Positions 34,001 to 42,580 of a DNA stretch of 43,956 bases are shown here, piece after piece. The position numbers were made by a program, and so were the translations under genes. Source of the DNA: Euryarchaeota archaeon UBA125 (GTDB lineage: Archaea; Thermoplasmatota; Poseidoniia; Poseidoniales; Thalassarchaeaceae); contig DAPV01000070.1 in the NCBI GenBank assembly GCA_002502625.1, positions 1 through 43,956 of the forward strand. The letters run 5' to 3'. Within the stretch, counting starts at the first letter, position 1, and the number at the start of each line of letters is the position of its first letter. A model generated the notes under the pieces. It was given only the letters and a program-made list of their open reading frames with translations, was not told where the DNA came from and ran no database searches.

Positions 34001-36632
34001 GACGAGGATATCGAGATGTATCTTCGAAAGAAATAGTGCCCGTGAATGTAGCATTTAATCCTCCTCTCATCCAATCTGATGGGAGTAGAACACGTCCTGC
34101 TTCATCTGTTACCTCTAGTGCCCCTAATACGATGTCATTTTCTACTCTGAGATCTAGGTTTTCCGTTTCATAATCGTTCACAGCAAGACCAAGATCATCT
34201 TCTAAATCTATTCTTACTTCGACATCATTTTCATCATCCCATTCCCAATTCGGCATAATAGGCATTCGAATTGAGGTGACTCCTCCAATTTCTTGGGAAC
34301 TACAATTGGAATAATCAAATGACACTAATCCTAATGGATCGTTCGATATTGAACATGTATTTCCACTAATCCATGTTAATCTGGGGGTTGAACCTTGGCC
34401 TGACATGATATCTACATCTAGTCGAAGTAAGGAAGTTGCAACGTCACCCACTGCGGCTCTAACAATTAAATTTCGATGTTCGCCATCTGGAACAATCGTA
34501 CCTCCTTCCATTGTGGCTTCAATAACTCTAGATCCATATCGATATGTGATATCTAAATTACTCAATAATACTCTTCCTGCTGAGCCAGCATGAATAGCTA
34601 GAATAATATCAGTTGCACCCTCTCCATTTTGAATAGTATGAGCATTAAACGCATCAATCATTTCTTGATTATCTGCTACCTGAGGATCGGTTAAAACACC
34701 TGTATGAGTAAATTCCATTGTCCCATCGTTTCCAATGTCTAAACGAACACTAGCTGGCCAACCCTCTTCATAATTAATTACAAGGTTTTCAATTACAGGA
34801 GTAACAGAGGAATCATTTGTCTGCATTAATAATCGATACTTCAATCGATTTCCTGCTCCAGAAAATGAAGTATTATCAAATTGAACTTCTACATTATTCT
34901 GAATAACTTGCCAATTTGTTCCATTATCTGCTGAAACGTGTACTTCAATTGAAGAATCAGAAGGTACGTCGGCAATCCATGTAGCCCTTACTCGTCCGAT
35001 CTCAGTTCCTGTTTGGACAAGTTCACTTGTCCAATCACCAATGGATTCGTATCCAGTAGAATATTCAATGGATGACCACCATGATACTGCAGTTGAGCCA
35101 ATTAATTCTAATTTCCACCTAAGTTGTGTCCCTGTATGGGTGAATCTAATCGTCTCATTATTCGTTACTGGTTCCCAATGGGTTCCATTATCTGCAGAAA
35201 TCCAATAATCAACTCGATCTCCTGCCGCACTAGCACTCCAATCAACTTCCATATTCGCAGCTAAAATTTCATCATCTGTTTCGTGGGATTCACTAACCCA
35301 TGTGGAGGTACCGGGAATTGGAGAAATTTCGTATGCCCATCCTGAACCATATTCTCTATAATAGGCTGTAGACCATGAATAATAATCCTGAGTAACTAAT
35401 CTTTGACCATCATAAACCAATCCATAACCATTAGCCGGAATACTTCTTGCTCCTTGTTGTTGAGTCAATGTTGAGCCAATATTTCCTGTGATTGCATAGG
35501 CATCCAATCTATCTTGTTGCCATGAAGAGTATGTTCTGAAATAAACATACGAACCATTTACTACCATACCTCTAGGAGTCCCACTATTCATGAAATAACT
35601 GTAATATAGAGTAGAATTACGAGTAAATCCTCCATCTTCAGCATGATAAGCAACAACACGGTTTAACAAATTATGATTCACCCAAACTAAATCTCTACTT
35701 CTATCATAAGATATACCGGAGTAATCACCATGATTATTTGTTGATGGATCATGAACAGCTAAACATTTCCATTCATTGATGTAACGAATATCAAATTCAA
35801 TGATTCTATGATATTGTGAAGAAGTCGAAGAGTAATAGGTTGTTAATAGTCCAAAGGCTCTCTCATCATCAGTAATTGCCCAATCTCGAATTCCATAACC
35901 GGACCAAGTAAATGGAAGGGAAGGTATAGAACAACCATCTGTATCAATAGAAATCATTCCATTATTCAATGCAGCCCCTTGAACTTGAGTCCCATTATTT
36001 GCATGTAGAAGACGTAGCATTCCGCCAAATGTGGTTGATCGAAGATCTGATGCTACAAGCCAATCACGATGTTTGAAAACGGCACCAGAGTAAGTACCTA
36101 CAGAAGATGTAGACATGGATCTTTGCTGAGAAAAGCGTGATTCTGAAGCATTAGTAGAATGCGGTTGACGGATTGAGAAAGATGCATCATCATACCATGC
36201 ATCTCCTGAAATGGGAGTAGAATCTATGTTATACGGAACAAAAGAAGTCTCTGGATTGTCAAAACCTAGAGATAAATCATCAGAACGCGGTTCAACAGAA
36301 TTTGACTCTCCAGACATCCAATCTGCTCGGTTAATTGATGTGACTTGATTCCATCCGGTAGAAGAGGCCCCAGACAAGGTTAATTCTGCATCTAAAACTT
36401 CAGCACCTTTTGGTAAACTGACCATAATATTACGAGCAGGGGAACCCGGGGAAGCAAGTGCAATCGCGCTGGAAGTACCATCTGAAAAAGTGTAAATATG
36501 TCTTCCACTAGAATTAGCTTCTACTTCATGGACTGTTGAAAATAGAGGGACCAGAGAAGAAATTAGTAGAAGGAAAACCAACAAAAATGGACTCGATCGG
36601 CCAACGAAAGGTGGCGAATCGCTGGCGCTCAT
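31086..36632 (-). CDS. Giant surface protein (1848 aa) with propeller-like and Ig-like domains, membrane helix and EF-hand tail
   Basis: The signal peptide is PFLLVFLLLISSLVPLFS. The ectodomain (about 40-1645) starts with a Tyr/Ser-rich region that looks like a beta-propeller (about 170-430). Two similar units with the core SADNGTHWEPVTNNETIRF and SADNGTNWQVIQNNVEVQF come next, then many Ig-like or cadherin-like beta domains with DGTPP-type turns (STPSDGDETHAG, SVDGTPPEIIEIAP). One transmembrane helix (about 1648-1671, FLLYLAALFGLIFGTIMLVLY) is followed by a 177-residue cytosolic tail. The tail is proline-rich, then has WTDEQLISQGWTTEQITTWR, and ends with an EF-hand loop (DADGNRYLTTAEL, about 1825-1837). 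It probably binds outside ligands or surfaces. It is co-directional with the 1904-residue gene 50 bases upstream. No clear Shine-Dalgarno sequence lies directly before the ATG. Confidence 0.82.
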   Translation of the reverse strand: MSASDSPPFVGRSSPFLLVFLLLISSLVPLFSTVHEVEANSSGRHIYTFSDGTSSAIALASPGSPARNIMVSLPKGAEVLDAELTLSGASSTGWNQVTSINRADWMSGESNSVEPRSDDLSLGFDNPETSFVPYNIDSTPISGDAWYDDASFSIRQPHSTNASESRFSQQRSMSTSSVGTYSGAVFKHRDWLVASDLRSTTFGGMLRLLHANNGTQVQGAALNNGMISIDTDGCSIPSLPFTWSGYGIRDWAITDDERAFGLLTTYYSSTSSQYHRIIEFDIRYINEWKCLAVHDPSTNNHGDYSGISYDRSRDLVWVNHNLLNRVVAYHAEDGGFTRNSTLYYSYFMNSGTPRGMVVNGSYVYFRTYSSWQQDRLDAYAITGNIGSTLTQQQGARSIPANGYGLVYDGQRLVTQDYYSWSTAYYREYGSGWAYEISPIPGTSTWVSESHETDDEILAANMEVDWSASAAGDRVDYWISADNGTHWEPVTNNETIRFTHTGTQLRWKLELIGSTAVSWWSSIEYSTGYESIGDWTSELVQTGTEIGRVRATWIADVPSDSSIEVHVSADNGTNWQVIQNNVEVQFDNTSFSGAGNRLKYRLLMQTNDSSVTPVIENLVINYEEGWPASVRLDIGNDGTMEFTHTGVLTDPQVADNQEMIDAFNAHTIQNGEGATDIILAIHAGSAGRVLLSNLDITYRYGSRVIEATMEGGTIVPDGEHRNLIVRAAVGDVATSLLRLDVDIMSGQGSTPRLTWISGNTCSISNDPLGLVSFDYSNCSSQEIGGVTSIRMPIMPNWEWDDENDVEVRIDLEDDLGLAVNDYETENLDLRVENDIVLGALEVTDEAGRVLLPSDWMRGGLNATFTGTISFEDTSRYPRPGNFGLQVMGRNLTLDGLPMEEPTIFINQSNPSYGLYSMTFQTPFQSSPGGMLFEVGLFDMKNKSNFVNAGQNTIKLVLDGVSPLIIASTPSDGDETHAGNQPISITIQDSVDPPEEITVHYWIENQSDLNYNKVPDRSEYSSMLFRSPEIKAGGINVFNGILDDSWNVHKERVSIYVTGEDTSGNTIALGGDPVCPEPPSPCNKDIRGISDWNEDLVTYITREEFEPMLVSENSTIIGHDDETPLHPGIQYLARLRIEDRNGWQDIRSIQMALAGDLSDPEQSIYGNVTLSPDGTPSILFESGGDGLAVSNLYSTYGPNPMASEIDSKELFVDIRFQLTWWFPEEFDTDGEITFIPVIEVTDWPCNVGEIVPCHDDRGGLGFDEWSLDNDLRFDLGEGHLTATDLATGRNVFDGDESSGPSLIASGQVVRIEGKLLFSEDLVPAPGGSCEIVLSDLDNVWVAIPREDGYFTLDILVPNLQSGYLDASMSLDSLPGLAQDETETPPRLQLSVDGTPPEIIEIAPTGDVRIDRASQVQINLLASDSSGFNEDLTSVLHYRIRAGSSEISRGSVPLSELTEIQNQAMWSGKLDLTDGGATALLPGYLVDVWITGSDSAGNPYENNLNSEIQPFDTWRLVRIGPGIDLPSSIIKWSDPSPTGGDIVTLTIEGVNELEYEGEVKFVIQNEVSPGIWADVDNAETDLNILPNSTYDAAIDLLTFGVDSTEVERYRLVARDGHIDVDILTLESLILQPYQARDGEALGQQIEESQLTFLLYLAALFGLIFGTIMLVLYRQDNSTDDDEVLPEQEQTDLVVKSMAPEKTRSDQPPPPIPVVPPPVPTPPPSLNSPPPMPPGLQSPSPPVEVAPSPNPQPLQWTDEQLISQGWTTEQITTWRSQQAKSTYEQSIPRSDVTGGAAGATYSERVVSHVMQKYGLTDRQSFLAAAEFFDADGNRYLTTAELEKTARSLGEGA

Positions 36633-36682
36633 AGTGCCTGTAGTAAAGCAACCGCCTTTGAATATGACCTCGGATGGTCAGA

Positions 36683-39600
36683 TTAGGTGGTTGAACGATC
36701 ATCATATCTTATCGGAGAACCGCCATTGCCCCTAATTCCATCAAGTAAATCATCTTCAATCTCGAAATAATCATTCAACCAATCTCCATCTGTATCATAA
36801 TTGAATGGATCTGTCCCATCTGCAATTTGATCTCCGTCAATATCCAGATTATACCAGCCCCATACGAATTCTCCATTTCCAATATTTGGCAAATGATTTT
36901 CGTCACCAAATGTCCTATTCCAAGGATCAGTCCATTGCCCCCAGACAATATCTACATTATCTTCAGGACTCTGTTGAAGGTAATCTATATCCTTATCATC
37001 AACTACATGAGCATATAGTAGATCAGTATTGTTGACCTTATTCATCCTCATATAATTCAAATCAGTTGGATTCTGAAGACATAATCCAAGAAGATATTGG
37101 CGGAATTGCCACCACTCTTCAATTGGAGAACCATTACAATCTAACAATGGAGTTTGTCTTACAAGAGCTGCATTAGACAAACTTGCATTTGTAATTCCAA
37201 AAAATTCTTGGAAATTGTTGTATCGAATGTAGACGCAGGTTGCCCCTCCACAATCCCATCCACCGTCGTTATCAGGGTCATCAGTAGAATCGCTTGGATC
37301 GGTTGGATCCATGGTTACCCAAGTCCAATCTAAGGTTGCTCGCTGGATTGTAAGTCCACCATTTCCATCTGAAAGTACCGTCAATGGTTTCCAATTATCC
37401 TGTCCAATCTCTTGCCAAATGACACTGATTTGTCGATAAGAAGACCAATTATTGTTCGATTCATTCCAACCCTTAGAATATTCATACCAATCAGGTAACA
37501 TATCACCATCTGTATCGTTATCTTTTGGATTTGTACCATACTTGAATACCTCTCTACCATCAGTTAAATTCCGATCTGATTCGTAAGTAGTAACACCATC
37601 AACGGTATTGAAAATCATGACGCGAGAATCACCATCTGAATCAGCAAGAATGGGGTTAGTACCATTGTCAAATTCCATCAAATTAGTAAACCAAAGATAA
37701 GAATTACCAGGAGATATTTGGTCATCTATAGGACCTGTTGTAAATATACGCTGGTCCCATGTACCCTGAATTGCCACTGGTTTAGTGCTAGTACGATCGA
37801 ACCATCCGTCTTCATCAGCGTCATAATTGACATCTAAAGAATTGACCGGATTAGTCGTCCACCTGTATGCATTTACAGGTTGAGTATTACGATAAATTGC
37901 ATAGCAATATTCCCAACCATCCGAAAGACCATCCCCATCTGAATCAGGGTGAGTAGGATCTGAAATACCAAGGAGGCTCAAATTAAAATTATCAGAATAA
38001 GCAGAATTAATTCGAATGACACGTTCACTAGATTTGACATCCTTGGAACGGAAATCTTCGTACAAATTATCTCTTGCTTCTACAATCGACATTCCTTGTT
38101 CTTGCATTAACGCATCAATAGAGTCTTGAGCAAAAGTACGAAGTGTAACGCCTGAATCTATATTGTTTATTTGAGAGAGTTTACCATAACTACGAGATTC
38201 ATATTCTCTTAAATTTGTAAACAATTCTTCTGAATCAATTACACCATCACCATCACAATCAAATGAATCTCCATCAGAATCTGCATTAATATCTGTATCT
38301 GTAAGGGGATTCATAGTCCATCTATTTTCATCAAGATCCCACTCAGTAAACCAATATTCGTAACCATCTAACATTCCATCCCTATCGGTATCTTCGTCAT
38401 TTGGATCAGTAATCCCTAGTAATGTAGCCAAGAGTGGAGGAGCATAACCCGTATCTTGCCATTGATCGTATTGTGCAATCGCAATCGATGCTCGCCCTTC
38501 TTTTCCAAATAGAATCCGATAAATTCTGCTAGTTGCTTCATTAGGATCTAAAGATTCAGCTTCTTCCCACATCTTGGGAGCATCAGGTGGTGCTAAACCT
38601 CCGTTAATCGGATTAGTGGTAGTCAAGTTTAGCTCTTCTCGATCAGTTACAGCATCTTGGTCTCCATCATAACCCCCATCACCAGAAACTAATGGATTAA
38701 GTGTCCACTCTTGATTGGTTTCATTCCATGAAGTAAACAATAGTTCTATTCCATCCAACATTCCATCATTATCTGTATCAGGATTATTTGGATCTGTGGT
38801 TGGGCCAGTCAAGTTGTATTGTTCTGAACTCATAAATGAACCAAAGGAAACGTTCCCCCCTGCACTACTCCAAGGCTGAGGAGTTCCAATATCTCCAACA
38901 ACGAAGAGGTAGAATTGGGGAACAGAAACGATTGAACTAATTTCATTATCTTGATTCATGATAGAACCATATTCTTCCCAATTAGTCATTCCATCACCGT
39001 CAGGATCTCCTGATGAATCAGAACCATTTACAGGATTTAATGTCCATTCCTCTTCGAACGAATCCCAACGAGAATACCAGATTTCCCAACCATCAGGCAT
39101 TCCATCTCCATCTGTATCTGATGATAATGGGTCCGAAGAACCCTTATCTGCATCAACCAATGATAGGTCATCTACAACCGATGAGGCTCTTTCACCAAAG
39201 GAAACAGTAGGGCCTTGAGACCATGAATTATCATACAGAGACGTAACCCAATCAGAATGATGAGGAGTACCATCTAAACTCTGGTTGGAAAGTAAAATAC
39301 GGTCTACAATATGATATTCCATCCAGTTATTGAATTGTTCATCCGGCCCAATTACTCCATCTCTGTTTACATCATATCCGTCTCCATCTGGATTGCTAAA
39401 TGCGTCTGAACCATTCATCGGATTGATTCCTGCATTGGTGGCCACCCACACACAGGAATAACGAGCTTCCCAACCATCAGGTAAGGTGTCGCCATCTGAA
39501 TCAACATTGTTAGGATCAACTGCAGTCCAATTTTGTGCTGCATCAGTAGATTCTCCATGCAATGGAAAACCCGATTCCCTAGCAAAATCTAGTGTCTGTT

Positions 39601-42397
39601 GCCAATTATATTCGCAAAGATTCGAAAGACCATCTCCATCAGCATCTTCATCTGCATCATTAGGATTAAGAGGATCTAACGTCCAGTCATTTCCTCCTGT
39701 AAATTCCGTACCAACCCAACGACGATTTGCAATTTCCCAACCATCAGGCATACCATCACCATCTGAATCAATATTACTAGGATCTGAGGGTATATCGGAT
39801 CCACCTCCACTTCCGCCTCCTAGCCAACCCGATAGGTAGACACTTTCGGCTGCAGCACCAACTGATTCATCACAGACATAATCAGAATTCAGATAATAGC
39901 AAGTAAAGTTTGTTTCAACAAAATACCAACCCCAATATTCGGAGCCATCTGCTAACCCATCTCCATCAGTATCCATATTCAATGGATCTGTACCATTGAA
40001 TCCTTCACTAGTGGTTGCGATATATCGATACTCATCTAAATTTGTCCATGCCTTATCGACATAACCACTTGAGGGATCGAATCGAACTCCGTCGTTATCT
40101 CTATCTAAATCCCTGTCATACGGATCAGTAGGATCTAAATCATATGCATATTCCCATCCATCTGGCATCCCATCCTCATCCGAATCGGAAGATAGAGGGT
40201 CAATTGGAACAATGTTTGAAAATCTACCTGGTTCAATGCTAGCAAACAAATGTGTGATATTTTCTAATTCTAAAAGACCAACTGACTGAATCGCTCCAGG
40301 TACTCTTGTATGTGTTAAATCAACTCCAAATGCCTTCGAATAGTCTCCTTCTAAAACCCAAGTACCTCCTGCTGAACCAACAATCACTTCATCTTGGCTG
40401 ATCCATATTGATCGAATATCGTTGCCGCCATCTTGATCAAGATCTGCATTCTCCATTCTATCTCGTGAAAATGATGTTTGTGGAGATGTAGAACCTTGAA
40501 TAAGATCGAAATGATGTAATCCTCCTTCGGTACCAACCCATAATGTCTGTTCGCTAGTAATCAAACCATCAGGACCACGAGGACCATCAATTTCTAAAAC
40601 ATTCACGATTGCGGAACGTGATGAATTGAAGGGGTTTGCTGGACGTACAAATTGTTCAGCAGTAACATTATCAAAAATCCAGTATGGAGGGGCCCCGCCC
40701 TGTAAATCACTAGTATTCCAAGCAATCATTCCATGAGTAGTACCGACGTATAGGACTTGAGAAGAACCAGTAACAGATGCATGAGCTGCTGACAAAACAC
40801 TGCTACCATTTATAGAAGCCAATAAGGATTCTAATTCTTCTACAGGTTCAACAGAACCAATTCCACCCTGAACATCAATAGGAATTATCCAAGCTTGGCC
40901 CACAGCTCCACCTGCAAGAACTGACATTAGAGAGCCGCCCAAATTTAAACGATGAATAGAATGGATCGGTCCGACTAATGATGAAACTAATGAATTTTGA
41001 TCTACTAATCCAGCCGCATCTAATCTTAATGTATGAATCCCCAAATTTGTAGAAATAATGAGATGTTCATCCTCAGGATGATCCCAGTGTATCAAATCTT
41101 TCATTTGAGCTCCTGCCGGGAGTTCAAAATGATCGATAGTTTGTCCAGACGGAGACATAATAGAAACACCATATCTGGAACCTAAAATGAGTTGTTCACG
41201 CTCTTCAATAGGGACTATCTTAACCACATCATGATGTAATAAAGAGGGAGATGAACCTTGATCATAAATCCTAACGGTTTGATCTAAAACACCATGCTCT
41301 ACCGATTTTAACCCTGAACGAACGCCATATCCTCCATCATTGTGAACCTGATATTCCTGTAAATTGCTGAATGCTTCACCGATTTCAACTGTTCCGACTG
41401 AGGTGTCAGGAGTAGTTTGCCCATCACGATTTGCGTCCCATCCATCAAGATCTGTATCAACGATACCGTCACTACTATTGAGAGGTTGAAGATTGAAGTA
41501 AACCTCCCAACCATCTTCTATTCCGTCTCCTCTTCTGTTTTGAGTAAGTAATTGACCTCCAGAAAAGTAATGATCATCTGAATCATTTCGCAAAGGATCG
41601 GTTCCAAGCCAACCACTATTCAGATTCTTAATTCCACGGTCTTCATCCGAACATGCTGAATCTACAAGACTCCCCATGGTTCCGAAACAACGTAAACCAT
41701 CAATTTCTGTTACCCAACCAGTTGGTGAACCATAGGAGTATTCTTCTGCATTAGTATATGCTTCTTGAGGTTCAATAATGCCATCACTGTTTACATCAAA
41801 ACCGTCACCACAGCCTAAAGAAAAATCTGCACAACGATCAGAATCTAAGAAACCGTCAGAAGGATCTAATGGGTCAAAGGCAGAACAGGTCCAGGCATAT
41901 GATTCATTGACAAAACCTACACCTTCATTCATACACATAAAAACTTCATATCCATCAGGAAGGCCATCTCCATCCGTATCCGATACTCGTGGATCAAGGA
42001 ATTCCCGGAGGCCAGATTCTGTTAAATCAGGCGGTTTCCCAGTCAATGATCTTCTTTCATCAAAACAAGTATCCATTGAATATGGCCAACAATATTCCAT
42101 TAATGCATCTAATCCATCTCTATCAAAATCAGATATATTGTCCGAGCCGTTATTTGGATCTAGACCCTGAATTTGACGTATACCACCCATATACGAAATA
42201 TTACGAATAGGAGAAAATAATTCTTCATGCAAATCAGGAATCCCATCCTTATCTTGATCAGTAATTGGAGGGCCTATACCAGTTGTATCATCTGGGTTAA
42301 CGCTTCCAACTTCAGCAGATGGGCGAGTCTGAGAAGCAAAAGAGAGGCCACTAATCAGCAAGAACACTAGAAGAAGGGCTGTTTGCCTGCGACGCAT
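36683..42397 (-). CDS. Giant secreted protein (1904 aa) of acidic calcium-binding (TSP3-like) repeats around a propeller
   Basis: The signal peptide is ALLLVFLLISGLSFA. Residues about 47-345 and 735-1904 contain over twenty Asp-rich calcium-binding loops of the thrombospondin type 3 kind, mostly DxDGDGMPDGWE. Between them (about 372-733) are short strands like LYVGTTHGMIAWN, LWVGTEGGLHHFD and VIVGSAGGTWVLE, which resemble the two-component-regulator propeller repeat. The C-terminus (DDLLDGIRGNGG) has no membrane helix, sorting signal or basic tail, so the protein is probably released or held by partners. Many N-x-S/T sites (NGSD, NSSD) sit in the loops. The start is fixed by GGAGGTCA. The likely role is in adhesion, surface structure or matrix. 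Folding should depend on external calcium. Confidence 0.87.
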   Translation of the reverse strand: MRRRQTALLLVFLLISGLSFASQTRPSAEVGSVNPDDTTGIGPPITDQDKDGIPDLHEELFSPIRNISYMGGIRQIQGLDPNNGSDNISDFDRDGLDALMEYCWPYSMDTCFDERRSLTGKPPDLTESGLREFLDPRVSDTDGDGLPDGYEVFMCMNEGVGFVNESYAWTCSAFDPLDPSDGFLDSDRCADFSLGCGDGFDVNSDGIIEPQEAYTNAEEYSYGSPTGWVTEIDGLRCFGTMGSLVDSACSDEDRGIKNLNSGWLGTDPLRNDSDDHYFSGGQLLTQNRRGDGIEDGWEVYFNLQPLNSSDGIVDTDLDGWDANRDGQTTPDTSVGTVEIGEAFSNLQEYQVHNDGGYGVRSGLKSVEHGVLDQTVRIYDQGSSPSLLHHDVVKIVPIEEREQLILGSRYGVSIMSPSGQTIDHFELPAGAQMKDLIHWDHPEDEHLIISTNLGIHTLRLDAAGLVDQNSLVSSLVGPIHSIHRLNLGGSLMSVLAGGAVGQAWIIPIDVQGGIGSVEPVEELESLLASINGSSVLSAAHASVTGSSQVLYVGTTHGMIAWNTSDLQGGAPPYWIFDNVTAEQFVRPANPFNSSRSAIVNVLEIDGPRGPDGLITSEQTLWVGTEGGLHHFDLIQGSTSPQTSFSRDRMENADLDQDGGNDIRSIWISQDEVIVGSAGGTWVLEGDYSKAFGVDLTHTRVPGAIQSVGLLELENITHLFASIEPGRFSNIVPIDPLSSDSDEDGMPDGWEYAYDLDPTDPYDRDLDRDNDGVRFDPSSGYVDKAWTNLDEYRYIATTSEGFNGTDPLNMDTDGDGLADGSEYWGWYFVETNFTCYYLNSDYVCDESVGAAAESVYLSGWLGGGSGGGSDIPSDPSNIDSDGDGMPDGWEIANRRWVGTEFTGGNDWTLDPLNPNDADEDADGDGLSNLCEYNWQQTLDFARESGFPLHGESTDAAQNWTAVDPNNVDSDGDTLPDGWEARYSCVWVATNAGINPMNGSDAFSNPDGDGYDVNRDGVIGPDEQFNNWMEYHIVDRILLSNQSLDGTPHHSDWVTSLYDNSWSQGPTVSFGERASSVVDDLSLVDADKGSSDPLSSDTDGDGMPDGWEIWYSRWDSFEEEWTLNPVNGSDSSGDPDGDGMTNWEEYGSIMNQDNEISSIVSVPQFYLFVVGDIGTPQPWSSAGGNVSFGSFMSSEQYNLTGPTTDPNNPDTDNDGMLDGIELLFTSWNETNQEWTLNPLVSGDGGYDGDQDAVTDREELNLTTTNPINGGLAPPDAPKMWEEAESLDPNEATSRIYRILFGKEGRASIAIAQYDQWQDTGYAPPLLATLLGITDPNDEDTDRDGMLDGYEYWFTEWDLDENRWTMNPLTDTDINADSDGDSFDCDGDGVIDSEELFTNLREYESRSYGKLSQINNIDSGVTLRTFAQDSIDALMQEQGMSIVEARDNLYEDFRSKDVKSSERVIRINSAYSDNFNLSLLGISDPTHPDSDGDGLSDGWEYCYAIYRNTQPVNAYRWTTNPVNSLDVNYDADEDGWFDRTSTKPVAIQGTWDQRIFTTGPIDDQISPGNSYLWFTNLMEFDNGTNPILADSDGDSRVMIFNTVDGVTTYESDRNLTDGREVFKYGTNPKDNDTDGDMLPDWYEYSKGWNESNNNWSSYRQISVIWQEIGQDNWKPLTVLSDGNGGLTIQRATLDWTWVTMDPTDPSDSTDDPDNDGGWDCGGATCVYIRYNNFQEFFGITNASLSNAALVRQTPLLDCNGSPIEEWWQFRQYLLGLCLQNPTDLNYMRMNKVNNTDLLYAHVVDDKDIDYLQQSPEDNVDIVWGQWTDPWNRTFGDENHLPNIGNGEFVWGWYNLDIDGDQIADGTDPFNYDTDGDWLNDYFEIEDDLLDGIRGNGGSPIRYDDRSTT
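37797..39785 (-). repeat. Tandem array of six long Asp-rich repeats inside the 1904-aa protein
   Basis: Six consecutive units of roughly 80-140 residues each begin with DP-x-N-x-D[ST]D-x-DG-x-x-DG-x-E. They continue through an aromatic segment (WEIWYSRWDSF-like) to a W-[TL]-x-NP motif, a D-rich second loop and an EY end. Opening motifs are, in order: DSDGDGMPDGWEIANRRW, DSDGDTLPDGWEARYSC, DTDGDGMPDGWEIWYSRW, DTDNDGMLDGIELLFTSW, DTDRDGMLDGYEYWFTEW and DSDGDGLSDGWEYCYAIY. Units are diverged, so this is an old protein-level expansion and not recent DNA duplication. Confidence 0.75.
40199..41284 (-). other. Propeller-like domain inserted between calcium-binding blocks
   Basis: This segment (residues about 372-733 of the 1904-aa protein) lacks the Asp-rich loops found on both sides. 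It has regularly spaced hydrophobic strands ending in G-x-x-G: LILGSRYGVSIM, LIISTNLGIHTL, LYVGTTHGMIAW, LWVGTEGGLHHF and VIVGSAGGTWVL. The pattern suggests a beta-propeller, possibly with six or seven blades. Confidence 0.5.
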
Positions 42398-42401
42398 TTC
42401 A

Positions 42402-42409
42402 TGACCTCC
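42402..42409 (-). promoter_or_regulatory. Shine-Dalgarno sequence of the 1904-aa gene
   Basis: GGAGGTCA on the minus strand, four bases (from GGAGGT, six) before the ATG at 42397. It is the best match to the archaeal anti-Shine-Dalgarno sequence in the window. Confidence 0.65.
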
Positions 42410-42580
42410 GGTGACTTAACACCCACCTTACCCCATTCAGTGCCTTATCATGGTGATGGAGCGATGTTCGGACAGATAATGAATTGGAAAAATTCATTTC
42501 CTCGAAAAATGGTACAAAAAAACACATTCTGACCGAGGCGTTCAAGTCCCGTCTATTCGCCCGGACAAGAGTTGAGTAGT
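42410..42580. promoter_or_regulatory. Divergent intergenic region before the giant-protein unit and the MBL gene
   Basis: This is the longest non-coding gap in the window. It must hold promoters for the minus-strand giant-protein unit and the plus-strand hydrolase. Features seen are a short inverted repeat (GAATT-5-AATTC at 42481-42495) and an A-rich stretch around 42515-42530. No convincing TATA box, RNA gene or longer palindrome is visible. Confidence 0.35.

Noticed and set aside
38958..39218. Plus-strand open frame opposite the repeat region (also 39486-39839, 41778-42170)
   Set aside because: Ser/Pro-rich antisense translations of the GAT-rich repeats; no start signal, no recognisable domain.
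36683..42397. CRISPR-like appearance from many similar CCATCTCCATCTGTATC-type stretches
   Set aside because: Spacing is irregular, copies are diverged, and they translate in one frame as Asp-rich calcium loops of a single long protein.
42526..42565. tRNA-like 3' end (GTTCAAGTCCCG resembling a T-loop) in the intergenic region before the MBL gene
   Set aside because: The flanking bases do not form the T-stem (two of five pairs fail), and no matching acceptor or anticodon arm is found upstream.
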